A stretch of DNA of 50,450 bases from Planctomycetota bacterium. GTDB taxonomy: Bacteria > Planctomycetota > Planctomycetia > Pirellulales > UBA1268. The notes beneath the pieces were generated by a model. That model did not search any database, was not told the DNA's origin, and saw only the letters and a list, made by a program, of their open reading frames with translations. The position numbers and the translations under genes were made by a program. This document shows, in pieces, positions 37,751-45,879 of the stretch (within the stretch, counting starts at the first letter, position 1; the number at the start of each line of letters is the position of its first letter). The stretch spans positions 2,331 to 52,780 of the forward strand of contig JABAAH010000017.1 of NCBI GenBank assembly GCA_014238855.1. The letters run 5' to 3'.

Positions 37751-38476
37751 ATGAATTCCCTTTCTTCCAATACGATACGATTCCTTTTCAGTCTGCTCCT
37801 TAGCTTGGTGTATTTTCCTGCATTCGCACCATCAGTTCATGCAGTTCAAGATGCAGGCATCTGGACAGCCTACCTTTCACAGGGCCAATTCAACCGCCCA
37901 GAAATTCCAAGTGATAATGCCCTCTGGTGGCTTGATGCCCATTGGAGATACTCTGGTGACGACTTTGTATTTACTCAAGGAATTATTCGGCCAGGTATCG
38001 GATATCGACTGAATGATAAAAATTCCATCTGGGCTGGCTATGCGTGGATTGGAGAAAGGATCCCTGGTTTTGATATTCACGAAAATCGATTCTGGCAACA
38101 ATGGGTAACAACACGACAGAGAGGTAGTGCTTCATTTCAATTTCGTAGTCGCCTGGAACAGCGTTTTGTCTCAGCTGGAGCTCAGGTTGGCTGGCGTTTC
38201 CGACAGCTTGTGCGAGCTCAGAAACCACTTGAGCATCACCCTGATCTGCTCTGGGTAGCCTGGGATGAAATATTTTTTCATCTTCGTGATACCGATTGGG
38301 GAGCAGTAACTGGTTACAATCAGAATCGGGTGTTTGTAGGCATGGGACGGAAACCAAATAAGCGGAGTCCCTGGAGAACTGAAATCGGGTATCTCTACCA
38401 GCAAATCGACATTCCCGAGGATGGCGATGATCTGCAAAACCACATCCTCTCAATCAACTTTTATTTTAATCCTTAA
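37751..38476 (+). CDS. DUF2490-like outer-membrane beta-barrel protein
   Basis: This 241-residue protein has a signal sequence (hydrophobic residues about 9-28, a candidate cleavage after SVHA), then a pattern of alternating aromatic and polar residues ending in NFYFNP, as in small outer-membrane barrels. The sequence matches the DUF2490 type: FRSRLEQRF near residue 130, WRFRQLVRAQKPL, and strands ending in aromatic pairs. Function is unknown; relatives are assumed to be outer-membrane proteins. The ATG at 37751 is preferred over a TTG at 37736. It is divergent from the TolC-family gene with 243 bases between, so both envelope genes may share a control region. Confidence 0.7.
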   Translation: MNSLSSNTIRFLFSLLLSLVYFPAFAPSVHAVQDAGIWTAYLSQGQFNRPEIPSDNALWWLDAHWRYSGDDFVFTQGIIRPGIGYRLNDKNSIWAGYAWIGERIPGFDIHENRFWQQWVTTRQRGSASFQFRSRLEQRFVSAGAQVGWRFRQLVRAQKPLEHHPDLLWVAWDEIFFHLRDTDWGAVTGYNQNRVFVGMGRKPNKRSPWRTEIGYLYQQIDIPEDGDDLQNHILSINFYFNP

Positions 38477-38607
38477 CACAGCACCCCTCGGACAGAGATT
38501 CACTTACTCCGTCTGCGAAAAAACAAAACATTCCGTAACTACCATTTCCTATCCTGCCGACTGCAAAGTTTTTCATGTGTTTTTCAACGGAAATACTCCC
38601 CACCTAT

Positions 38608-40050
38608 TCATATGTTCCTTGACTGCTTTTCGCTTATTTTGGTGAATTGCGGAAGCTTCCGTTCGATTTCGGACAGACGATAGCCAAACCCTGAACCGCT
38701 TAATGTTGAAAGGTCAAGTTCGCCATTCCGCCTTTGATAAATGCCTGGGTGAATCCGTTGTTCAGGTGCAGAAGCCTCCGGATAGAATTGCATACCGTTT
38801 GATTCGACTCCCCGAATCGTACCCGCATGAGCGGCAAGCCGAACATGTGGAATCTGTGCAAGCATTGGGTTCGTAAGGTCTTGCACCATAAGAGGCATGC
38901 TGTGCGCTTTAGCCCAACACAAACTCAGCAATGCCCCTGTTTGTGTCTTACATGTCTTGAGGGCAACACCTGTCCAACCAAGCTGTCGACCAAGCTCAAT
39001 AAACTTCCAGTCGTGAGCACTTTCATCAAGAAAAAGTGGCTTCCTCGCGGAGAGTGAGGAGACATCAATCTGATTGGCATCAAGATCGTAAGGAAAAGGC
39101 TGTTCGACATAAAGAATCAGATCAAATATTTGTTTTTGTTCTTCTTTCAGACGGTCTAAAATTTCATTGACGTATTCTGGAGTCTGGACGGTGCAATTAA
39201 AATCAACCGAAAGAGAATCGACACCAGTAGCCAGGGCAATTGCTCCAACTTTTACAATCCGCTGGTAGTCCCACTGCGAATCCGTGCCTTTGAGTTTTAT
39301 TTTGAGACATCGAAGACCGTCTGATTTGATCCATTCAGTCAACGTGACAGGATACCCATCTTTTGGGTCAGTATCTCTCTTGTCACTCTCTTCGAGTGGA
39401 TCGAGCCCACCGACAAGATGCCAGACAGGCACCTTGAACAATGGCTGCGATTGTAAAAAATCACTCGGAAACAGCCCCTGAAACTGATCGGCCTCTGGAC
39501 TCGAGTGAAAATAGTGACTGAGATCATGAGTCATGTACTCACTGTTGTACGTATCATAGATATCAATCTGATGAAGATTCCCGTACGCATCGTGAATAGC
39601 AATATCGAACGCACTCACAACAATAAGCGCAGCGAGATACGGCATAGGTTCTGTGGAATGACTCTTATTAAATACTTCAAGAACTGATGGCAGGCGCTCT
39701 GCCAAAAACACATGACCAATTTCCATCGGATGACCAGACTCATTCACTTCCACAAATGACTCGGCAGCATACTTGCAGAATGCAACCATCGCTTCGTATC
39801 GAGTTTCATATGAAAGTGTTCCACTTGGCCAGGCCCAGGTCACAGAGAGTGGAGTCTCTCCCCAGCCTGTTGCTCGCTGACCTCTCGAATTCACAACATC
39901 TGCTGATACTCGCAGACAATTAACGTGCGACACGGATTCACTGCCGAACTTCAGGGGCATGCGCATCTCGACTGGTAGGAAGCAGTACTGGAAAGATTCC
40001 AATAAGACGTTCTTTGATGAGGTACTCGTGGCCATAGAAACTTTAGACAT
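38608..40050 (-). CDS. Enolase-superfamily enzyme (mandelate racemase/muconate-lactonising type)
   Basis: This 480-residue protein belongs to the enolase superfamily, whose members abstract a proton next to a carboxylate with Mg2+. The C-terminal barrel shows a Lys pair in KIKLKG near residue 250, the first metal Asp in SVDFN, the Glu in VEQPF, the next acidic residue in FLDESAHDW, and a Lys in LKTCKTQ. These fit the muconate-lactonising subgroup more than mandelate racemase, which would have a His. It is longer than usual (about 370 residues) because of insertions near residues 160-230. Its substrate cannot be predicted from neighbours. It is divergent from the TPR gene. Confidence 0.82.
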   Translation of the reverse strand: MSKVSMATSTSSKNVLLESFQYCFLPVEMRMPLKFGSESVSHVNCLRVSADVVNSRGQRATGWGETPLSVTWAWPSGTLSYETRYEAMVAFCKYAAESFVEVNESGHPMEIGHVFLAERLPSVLEVFNKSHSTEPMPYLAALIVVSAFDIAIHDAYGNLHQIDIYDTYNSEYMTHDLSHYFHSSPEADQFQGLFPSDFLQSQPLFKVPVWHLVGGLDPLEESDKRDTDPKDGYPVTLTEWIKSDGLRCLKIKLKGTDSQWDYQRIVKVGAIALATGVDSLSVDFNCTVQTPEYVNEILDRLKEEQKQIFDLILYVEQPFPYDLDANQIDVSSLSARKPLFLDESAHDWKFIELGRQLGWTGVALKTCKTQTGALLSLCWAKAHSMPLMVQDLTNPMLAQIPHVRLAAHAGTIRGVESNGMQFYPEASAPEQRIHPGIYQRRNGELDLSTLSGSGFGYRLSEIERKLPQFTKISEKQSRNI

Positions 40051-40409
40051 GGGTCAGTTTTAAATTTTTTTTGAAAATGAGGAGATTTAGGATTCCGACC
40101 CTCATAGTGAGTTTTGATTATGTCCTGTTATGACTTCACGCGTCGGACAGATACGGCCTGCAATGTAGCCTAGTCACGCTCCTGTAAATCCAACCAAAAG
40201 TGAGCTGGCTTCAAAACAAGACTGCAAAACAACCCATTCCTGAGCATGGGAATGTGTTTCCCTAGATACACGCCAACCACTTGTTTCACTTTATTTTCAC
40301 TACTTTTTGACAAAAAAATGACAAATGCCGATTTTCAGATTCGAATGAACACGATACACTCAATCATTAATTGAGACTGAGTCTCAATATCGACAAGGAG
40401 GCCTTTCTA
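40051..40409. other. Divergent control region between the enolase-superfamily gene and the TPR gene
   Basis: These 359 bases hold the start regions of two divergent genes. On the plus side are a -10-like TACACT (40355-40360), a -35-like TTTTCA 17 bases earlier, a 19-bp palindrome and an AAGGAGG ribosome-binding site. An isolated TTGACA at 40307-40312 has no matching -10. Nothing was recognised near the minus-strand start beyond an A/T-rich stretch. Confidence 0.5.
40370..40388 (+). promoter_or_regulatory. 19-bp palindromic operator candidate upstream of the TPR gene
   Basis: ATTGAGACTGAGTCTCAAT is a perfect 8-3-8 palindrome. It lies 9 bases after a -10-like TACACT (40355-40360), so it would cover the transcription start. 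The pattern TTGAGA-N5-TCTCAA is close to Fur boxes of many bacteria (TTGAGAATnATTCTCAA type), so a Fur-type repressor is a reasonable guess. AAGGAGG follows 10 bases after the palindrome. Confidence 0.55.
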
Positions 40410-41153
40410 ATGACCGATTTTGATTCGACGTGGGTCCAAGGTATTCGCACTCTGCTGCAACAGGGTCTTTTCGCGAAAGCCGTTGCTCATACAGAGCGTG
40501 CGTTGCGCTGCCCAGGCAACGACACAAACGGTCGCCTAGTGCAACTTCATGGATTGACTCTCTACATAAACGGTGAACATGACGCAGCGCGTCATGCGTT
40601 CGAGTCCACTCTGCTTCTTTCTCCGCTCACGGCCGAATCTTTACTGGCTCTCGCAGACCTCTACATCGAAATTAGCCAACAAAAAGACGCATGTGTCTCG
40701 CTCAACATACTCGTTGAAGACATTGATACTGTCCCCGTGGAGCTTTTACCTCGTATCGCGGGCTTGCTTGGAAAAGTTGGTGAAATAAGAAAAGCACTCT
40801 TTGTTTGCTATCGTGTCATTGATAACGATCCTGATTGCGACGAGGCTATTTTCGCATCCGCTCATTACATGCGTAAACTCGGTTACGCACCAAAAGCCGT
40901 CATTGGCATGATGCGTCGAGCCGTCTCACTCGCTCCTGATAACTGTAATTACCGCCGCTCACTCGCTGCGACACTCAGTGTCAATGGTGATATTAAAGCG
41001 GCATATGACCTCTTCACATCAATCTCTACAGATGACATCTGCTGCAAAAACTGCTTGCAACTGATGGCAAATGTCTTCGAACAATTCGGAGACTCAGAAC
41101 GACTCGCTGAATGCCAAGGAAGACTTTTTGAGATAGACAGCAGTGCCTCATAA
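40410..41153 (+). CDS. Tetratricopeptide-repeat protein
   Basis: This 247-residue protein is built of TPR helices. Repeats such as LLQQGLFAKAVAHTERALRCP, LYINGEHDAARHAFESTLLLSP and GEIRKALFVCYRVIDNDP have the W-LG-Y-A-F-A-P spacing. It has no signal peptide or membrane segment, so it is cytoplasmic and probably mediates protein contacts. The ATG at 40410 is fixed by AAGGAGG 8 bases before it; the frame stays open upstream but crosses the palindrome. A palindromic operator candidate precedes it, and a 40-residue membrane peptide follows 15 bases after. There are several Cys residues late in the protein (CCKNC near residue 215). Its partner is unknown. Confidence 0.8.
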   Translation: MTDFDSTWVQGIRTLLQQGLFAKAVAHTERALRCPGNDTNGRLVQLHGLTLYINGEHDAARHAFESTLLLSPLTAESLLALADLYIEISQQKDACVSLNILVEDIDTVPVELLPRIAGLLGKVGEIRKALFVCYRVIDNDPDCDEAIFASAHYMRKLGYAPKAVIGMMRRAVSLAPDNCNYRRSLAATLSVNGDIKAAYDLFTSISTDDICCKNCLQLMANVFEQFGDSERLAECQGRLFEIDSSAS

Positions 41154-41168
41154 CAAACGTGAGTCGTA

Positions 41169-41291
41169 ATGAATATGGTATCACTCATTTTCACACATCT
41201 CATAGCAGGAGTCGTTATCTCTGCCGCTGTTGCCTTGGGAATGGCGATTCTCCCCGTGATAGTCTGGTTCCTAGATCGTCTACGTCTCTAG
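41169..41291 (+). CDS. Single-pass membrane micropeptide, 40 residues
   Basis: The frame from the ATG at 41169 encodes 40 residues, beginning MNMVSLIFTHLIAGVV and ending IVWFLDRLRL. It is almost entirely hydrophobic between residues 4 and 34, then ends Asp-Arg-Leu-Arg-Leu, so it should be one transmembrane helix with a positively charged tail. GTGAG stands 6 bases before the ATG. It starts 15 bases after the TPR gene stop, so it is probably in the same transcript and under the same palindrome. No family is recognised. The alternative 71-residue frame at 41159 is poor in hydrophobic residues and is less convincing. Confidence 0.6.
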   Translation: MNMVSLIFTHLIAGVVISAAVALGMAILPVIVWFLDRLRL

Positions 41292-41495
41292 ATGACGTAA
41301 AGATATTTCGTATACCCCACGCACCCACCGACCCGAAAGAAATACACCTCAATACCTTAATAAAGTTTCTTTGAGGCAGTCCGCACCGTACCGGAATATG
41401 CAAGACAAACAGTAACAACCTGCAAATCTTTTCTTCCTGACCTCAATGACATGTCTAGTATTGCTTGACAAATAACTTCTTTACGAGATTTGATA

Positions 41496-41771
41496 ATGCA
41501 AAAAAAGTTCATGTCTCTCAGTCGCCCTGATCTCGATCGAATCATCATGATGGCATGGGAAGATAGAACCAGTTTTGATGCCATCCGTGAACAGTTTGGG
41601 CTTTTTCCTGGAGAAGTCATCAAACTGATGCGACAGGAACTCAAACCAAGTTCTTTCAAATTATGGCGTCGGAGAACTCAGGGCCGTTTCACCAAGCACG
41701 AGGCCAAATTTATAGAATCTGCATCTGGCGGTGAACCTCGACGGTTCCGTTCGAAATCACAGCGAGGCTAA
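41496..41771 (+). CDS. DUF2805/TIGR03643 family small protein
   Basis: This 91-residue basic protein matches the DUF2805 (TIGR03643) family. The motifs LDRIIMMAWEDRTSFDAI, FGLFPGEVIKLMRQELK and PSSFKLWRRR are characteristic. The family has a helix-turn-helix-like core and is widespread in marine and proteobacterial genomes, but its function is unknown. The ATG at 41496 is preferred over the TTG at 41490. The C-terminus is rich in Arg and Lys (RRFRSKSQRG), so nucleic-acid binding is possible. It follows the 40-residue membrane peptide by 204 bases, with a weak CCTCAA/TTGAGG hairpin between, and is convergent with the sulfatase. Confidence 0.85.
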   Translation: MQKKFMSLSRPDLDRIIMMAWEDRTSFDAIREQFGLFPGEVIKLMRQELKPSSFKLWRRRTQGRFTKHEAKFIESASGGEPRRFRSKSQRG

Positions 41772-41828
41772 GACTGCCTGTTGGAACTCCTCGCAAGCCC
41801 TCTAGTGCATGTTGAAACTGCTTCCACC

Positions 41829-43238
41829 TCACGGCGTATCGAGCCGTTCATGAAGCCGCTTTGTCATTTCCTGTACCACTTGCGGGTGAGCATCAGCAAC
41901 GTTTTCAGTTTCTCCTTGATTCTTGTGATCGTAGAGTTCCGTATATCCATTCGTGTGAACGATAAGCCGGTATTGATCAGTTCTTATGGTCTGCCCTTTG
42001 CCTGAATACGCAACGGCCACATCTCCACTTTTTTCTGGTTGTTTTAAGAATGGCTGCAATGATTTGCCCTGTACGAATTCCGGAACAGAAACTTTTGTTA
42101 ATTCGCACAACGTTGGAAAAATATCGAGCGTCTCTACTATTGCCTCAGTGGCTTTACCAGGCATCTCAATTTGCGAATGAGAAATGATTAAAGGCGACCG
42201 GAGTGATTCCTCAAAAAGAGTATGTTTGCCCCACACAGCATGCTCACCCAAATGCCAACCGTGATCGCCCCACAAAACAATGACTGTATTTTTCTCAACA
42301 CCGGCTTTCTGGAGCGCCTTGATAATTCGTCCAACAGATGCATCTGCGTACGTAACGCAGGCTGCGTAATGCTTCCTGACGTTGGTTGCAAAATCAGAAT
42401 CATCTAACGGATTTCGCCCCCAGCGGTTGTATTTCATGAACTCACCTGAGCCATGCCATGTTGTTTTCCCTATGGGTTTCTGAGGATGAGGAATCTCAGG
42501 AAGTTTCGCATTGGCGTACGGCCTCAGATACTTGGCTGGTGCACCAAAGGGTAGGTGTGGCCGTAGAACCCCAATCGCAAGAAAAAACGGCTTTTCTGCT
42601 GCAGCAAGTTTTTGAAGTTGCCGGACTCCTTCGGTAACAGAAACACCATCTGGATATATAGCATCCGAACCCTCAACTGACTGAAAGACATCCATGTTTT
42701 TCGCATCACTTCGAATCTCACCATTGGCAAGTCCGTGCATCCAGCCCCGCGGGTGCTGCCAATCACCGAGTGGCAGCATATGTTGATCCCATGACTTTGG
42801 CATTTCAAGCTCACTCGAATCGTCCCAGTCCTTTCCCCCACAACCTCCTGGGTGATGGGATACCTTCCCAACGGACACCGTTGTGTATCCGTGCTGGCGA
42901 AACCATGCAGGCATCGATGCACGTACACCATCTGGCTGATTCTGCATCTGTTTTGCTCGCTGGAACAGCGCATTGTTACTCACAGGACCATATCGCCCAG
43001 TAAGAAGGGTATACCGTGAAGCTCCACATGTAGGAGCTTGCACGTAATGACGACAAAAAATCCGCCCACGGGAAGCGAGTGCATCAATGTTTGGTGAATG
43101 AATATAGTTAACGCCAAAACACCTAAGCTCTGGCCGCAAGTCATCCACACATATCAAGAGAATGTTCGGTGGTGGGGAGGCTGCAGTACTGACACCACAA
43201 AAAACTAGCACCAGAAACAAAGAATAGATCACTCGCAT
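41829..43238 (-). CDS. Type I sulfatase (iduronate-2-sulfatase-like)
   Basis: This 469-residue secreted enzyme is a type I sulfatase. It has a signal peptide (about residues 1-20). [18 protein letters not shown] supplies the first metal-binding Asp pair, and the maturation site is CGASR at Cys71, where cysteine is oxidised to formylglycine (CxASR form of CxPSR). The segment [12 protein letters not shown] supplies further metal ligands. Relatives in planctomycetes remove sulfate from algal polysaccharides or glycosaminoglycans. The ATG at 43238 is preferred because GAGG lies 6 bases before it; an ATG at 43250 is possible. The maturase is not in the window. It is convergent with the DUF2805 gene. 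Confidence 0.93.
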   Translation of the reverse strand: MRVIYSLFLVLVFCGVSTAASPPPNILLICVDDLRPELRCFGVNYIHSPNIDALASRGRIFCRHYVQAPTCGASRYTLLTGRYGPVSNNALFQRAKQMQNQPDGVRASMPAWFRQHGYTTVSVGKVSHHPGGCGGKDWDDSSELEMPKSWDQHMLPLGDWQHPRGWMHGLANGEIRSDAKNMDVFQSVEGSDAIYPDGVSVTEGVRQLQKLAAAEKPFFLAIGVLRPHLPFGAPAKYLRPYANAKLPEIPHPQKPIGKTTWHGSGEFMKYNRWGRNPLDDSDFATNVRKHYAACVTYADASVGRIIKALQKAGVEKNTVIVLWGDHGWHLGEHAVWGKHTLFEESLRSPLIISHSQIEMPGKATEAIVETLDIFPTLCELTKVSVPEFVQGKSLQPFLKQPEKSGDVAVAYSGKGQTIRTDQYRLIVHTNGYTELYDHKNQGETENVADAHPQVVQEMTKRLHERLDTP

Positions 43239-43466
43239 GAAATACCTCATATCACTCAAACTTCATAAACAGGCGGAAAGAAGATCACGGCACGGGGATA
43301 CTTTCACATACTGACCAAACGGCCTTTCTCAAGCACAGTGAAACCACCCGTCGCCAACGAACCCACTCTAACATAGAACCTTTCTGAAGAAGAAATCATG
43401 CACGTTTTTTCCTGAACTCAACCAATGATTCTTATGAAAACAGTTCACTCGTGTTGGTGGCACGGT

Positions 43467-44348
43467 TTACATAGTGGACCGGGCGAATCGTCGTACTTGT
43501 GGCTGCAGGAGCACTGTGAGCAATACGATCCCGGCACCGATATAAAAAAGTGGTGTCAAATCCTCATATTCTTTAAATAAGACGGCGGCCAAAAGAATTG
43601 CATACACCGGCTCAAGATTAAGCATCAGGAGCGTGGTGAATGCGCTCACGTATCGAAGTGATTGAATCCACATCACAAAAGGAAGCAACGTACAAACTAC
43701 AGCCAAAATAAGAAGCCAGATGACGTCCATAGGAGTCGGCATGGCAAGGCCACTGAGGACAGCCGGTATACCAAGCACAATAACGCCAGCAGCCATCTCA
43801 ATGCAGGTGATCGCAAATGGGTCATTGTCCGTAGCGAATCGTTTGTTCAAAGTCGTGAAAATTGCACTCAATAATGCGGCGACTACACCGAGAAGTATGC
43901 CAAGCCTCATCTGCAGTGGTACTCCACCGACGATCAGTACGACTCCAGGCACGGCGAGGACCCCAAGAAAAAGTTCGACACGCTCATGAGGTCTTCGCAT
44001 GATAACTGGCTCGATAATCGCTGCAAATATTGAGCCTAATCCAAGGCACGACACCGCAACCGAAGCATTTGATATTTTTATTGATGTAAAGAAAGCAAAC
44101 CAGTGCCCTGCAACAACACAGCCTATTCCTAGAAATACAAAAACAGAGCGTAATGACATGGCACACAGGCCACCCCACGTCCTCCGCAACACGACGAGCA
44201 CTCCCACAACAAGAGCCATCCTCCACGCTACAAGTTGCAAGGCAGGCAAAGAGATAAGCCGTCCAAGAATCGCTGTCACTCCCCAAAGGATTACACAAGC
44301 ATGAAGACGCAGATATGCGTGTCGTTCTCTCGCTAGAAATTTTTTCAA
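43467..44348 (-). CDS. EamA/DMT-family transporter
   Basis: This 293-residue protein has about ten hydrophobic segments in two repeats of five, the EamA (drug/metabolite transporter) pattern. The first repeat starts ACVILWGVTAILGRLI and the second includes GILLGVVAALLSAIFTTLNKRF, with ALLFKEYEDLTP-like sequence near the end, as in RhaT-type exporters. It works in the inner membrane; its substrate is unknown. Arg and Lys at the N-terminus (KKFLARERH) place that end in the cytoplasm. It stands alone, divergent from the GT90 gene. Confidence 0.9.
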   Translation of the reverse strand: MKKFLARERHAYLRLHACVILWGVTAILGRLISLPALQLVAWRMALVVGVLVVLRRTWGGLCAMSLRSVFVFLGIGCVVAGHWFAFFTSIKISNASVAVSCLGLGSIFAAIIEPVIMRRPHERVELFLGVLAVPGVVLIVGGVPLQMRLGILLGVVAALLSAIFTTLNKRFATDNDPFAITCIEMAAGVIVLGIPAVLSGLAMPTPMDVIWLLILAVVCTLLPFVMWIQSLRYVSAFTTLLMLNLEPVYAILLAAVLFKEYEDLTPLFYIGAGIVLLTVLLQPQVRRFARSTM

Positions 44349-44605
44349 TGCACGCCTTTTTCAGCAAAATTCAGGGACACACAGTCATTTTTTCACAGTG
44401 AAATCAAATTCCCCAATACAGTGGGAAGCCCACATAGACACGCCCATCATCCACCCACTTATTCACCACTCCTTTTTCTTAAAGTATCTGTCAACTTTGG
44501 TCGAATGGAATCTAAATGTGAAGAGTTCGAAGCTCTTCGGTCAGGGGTGGCTCACGTTTCTTCTTTTTAATAGTGAGTATCTGCACCACGGAGTTGGAGA
44601 ATACA

Positions 44606-45652
44606 ATGCGAATCTCGCACAAAACTTCATCCTGGCTTCACAGAAATTTTACTCTCCTAAAATTACGAGCATTAAAATTCCGAGTTGCGTCCCACACGCA
44701 CCGGAATTTGTCACGAGTGTCTATTGAACTCACGCATTCTAAGGCAGACACTGCAGAGTCCATAATTGAAATCTCAAAGAATTCTCGAAATCAACTTGCG
44801 GTTGAAATGGACAGGGGCTGGCTACATTCGAAAACAGGTTTTTCAACCACCTGGCGAAGGATTGGGGCCTTCATTGATATCCTGAGTACAAAAGATGTCC
44901 CTCCAGGGAGATGGCGAGCAGATCTGGGAGATTGGGTGACCCAAGACGGACCTGTTGCTGGATTTTGCTCAGCGTATTCACAGACAACGCTTCTTCCAGA
45001 CAGAGGTTTTACAAACTCAGCTGGTTACCTGAAGCAACGTTATATGGCACTGCAAGGACCACATTGGTTCACACGCAAGCCTTGTATCGTATGGCGAGGT
45101 GGACCAAACGGGCACGGGCTTTACTCAAAAGCTCAAATGAATTGGCGAGACCAAACGATTCGGCAGCGAGTACGGCTTTGTTTACTAAGCCAACAACTTC
45201 AAAATTCAGACCGCGCATTACCGATTGACTGTGCTCTCACTCCGAGTCCTCGTGACAACTCGCTACCTGTACAGCGTTTACAGGACGTCGGCATTGTTGG
45301 AAACCGTATTCCTTCGAATTCTTGGCTTCATAATCAATTTGCCATTGATATTGATGGATACGCAAATGCTTTTACAAACTTTTTCACCCGGCTACTCTTT
45401 GGCTGCTGCATTCTAAAAATTTCGAGCCCATATAACTTTCGACAGTGGTATTACCACCGCCTCGAACCGTGGGTTCATTTCATACCGGTCGCAGCAAATC
45501 TCTCTGACTTTGAAGAGCGGATAAGGTGGTGCTTCGATCACCCACAGCAATGCTACGATATTGCACGAACCGGCCAAGCATTGGCATTTTCGGCCACGTA
45601 TCGTCAGGAACGCGATCGCATGATCAAATCTCTTGCAACGGCAACAATTTAA
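44606..45652 (+). CDS. Glycosyltransferase family 90 (CAP10-like) protein
   Basis: This 348-residue protein resembles CAP10/GT90 glycosyltransferases, which act on lipopolysaccharide or capsule in bacteria and on proteins in eukaryotes. Typical segments are PCIVWRGGPNGHG near residue 165, the central FAIDIDGYANAF near residue 250, and ISSPYNFRQWYYHRLEPWVHFIPV near residue 275, the nucleotide-sugar region, followed by a helical RIRWCFDHP. The ATG at 44606 has GGAG 7 bases before it. An alternative frame at 44398 overlaps the first part and has no family. No transmembrane segment is seen. It precedes a strong hairpin and the VHL-containing peptidase. Confidence 0.75.
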   Translation: MRISHKTSSWLHRNFTLLKLRALKFRVASHTHRNLSRVSIELTHSKADTAESIIEISKNSRNQLAVEMDRGWLHSKTGFSTTWRRIGAFIDILSTKDVPPGRWRADLGDWVTQDGPVAGFCSAYSQTTLLPDRGFTNSAGYLKQRYMALQGPHWFTRKPCIVWRGGPNGHGLYSKAQMNWRDQTIRQRVRLCLLSQQLQNSDRALPIDCALTPSPRDNSLPVQRLQDVGIVGNRIPSNSWLHNQFAIDIDGYANAFTNFFTRLLFGCCILKISSPYNFRQWYYHRLEPWVHFIPVAANLSDFEERIRWCFDHPQQCYDIARTGQALAFSATYRQERDRMIKSLATATI

Positions 45653-45675
45653 TTTGCTACACGCCTTTCTTTGAG

Positions 45676-45706
45676 GAAGAGCTCGAGTAAATACCTCGAG
45701 CTCTTC
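45676..45706 (+). terminator. Perfect 12-bp hairpin after the GT90 gene
   Basis: GAAGAGCTCGAG and CTCGAGCTCTTC form a perfect 12-bp stem with a 7-nt loop (TAAATAC). It begins 23 bases after the GT90 stop. No T-tract follows, so it is not a textbook intrinsic terminator. It may protect the 3' end or slow transcription before the peptidase gene. Confidence 0.5.
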
Positions 45707-45879
45707 ACAAGACTTTCCTTAGACGACCAATCGCATGAAAGGCGAATTCACCGAGAGTTTATTCTCAGTGAATTGAATAGGAGCAGGGATCAGCCGGTAT
45801 ACTGCTCTCGAACAAGTCGTGTTGTAGATCCCAGGCAACGAAGAAGATTTTACACTTTTTTGACAAAGAGCCCTTCTTG

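Noticed and set aside
44398-44727. A 109-codon plus-strand frame overlapping the start of the GT90 gene.
   Set aside because: It has no family, and the GT90 frame carries the conserved motifs and a GGAG ribosome-binding site.
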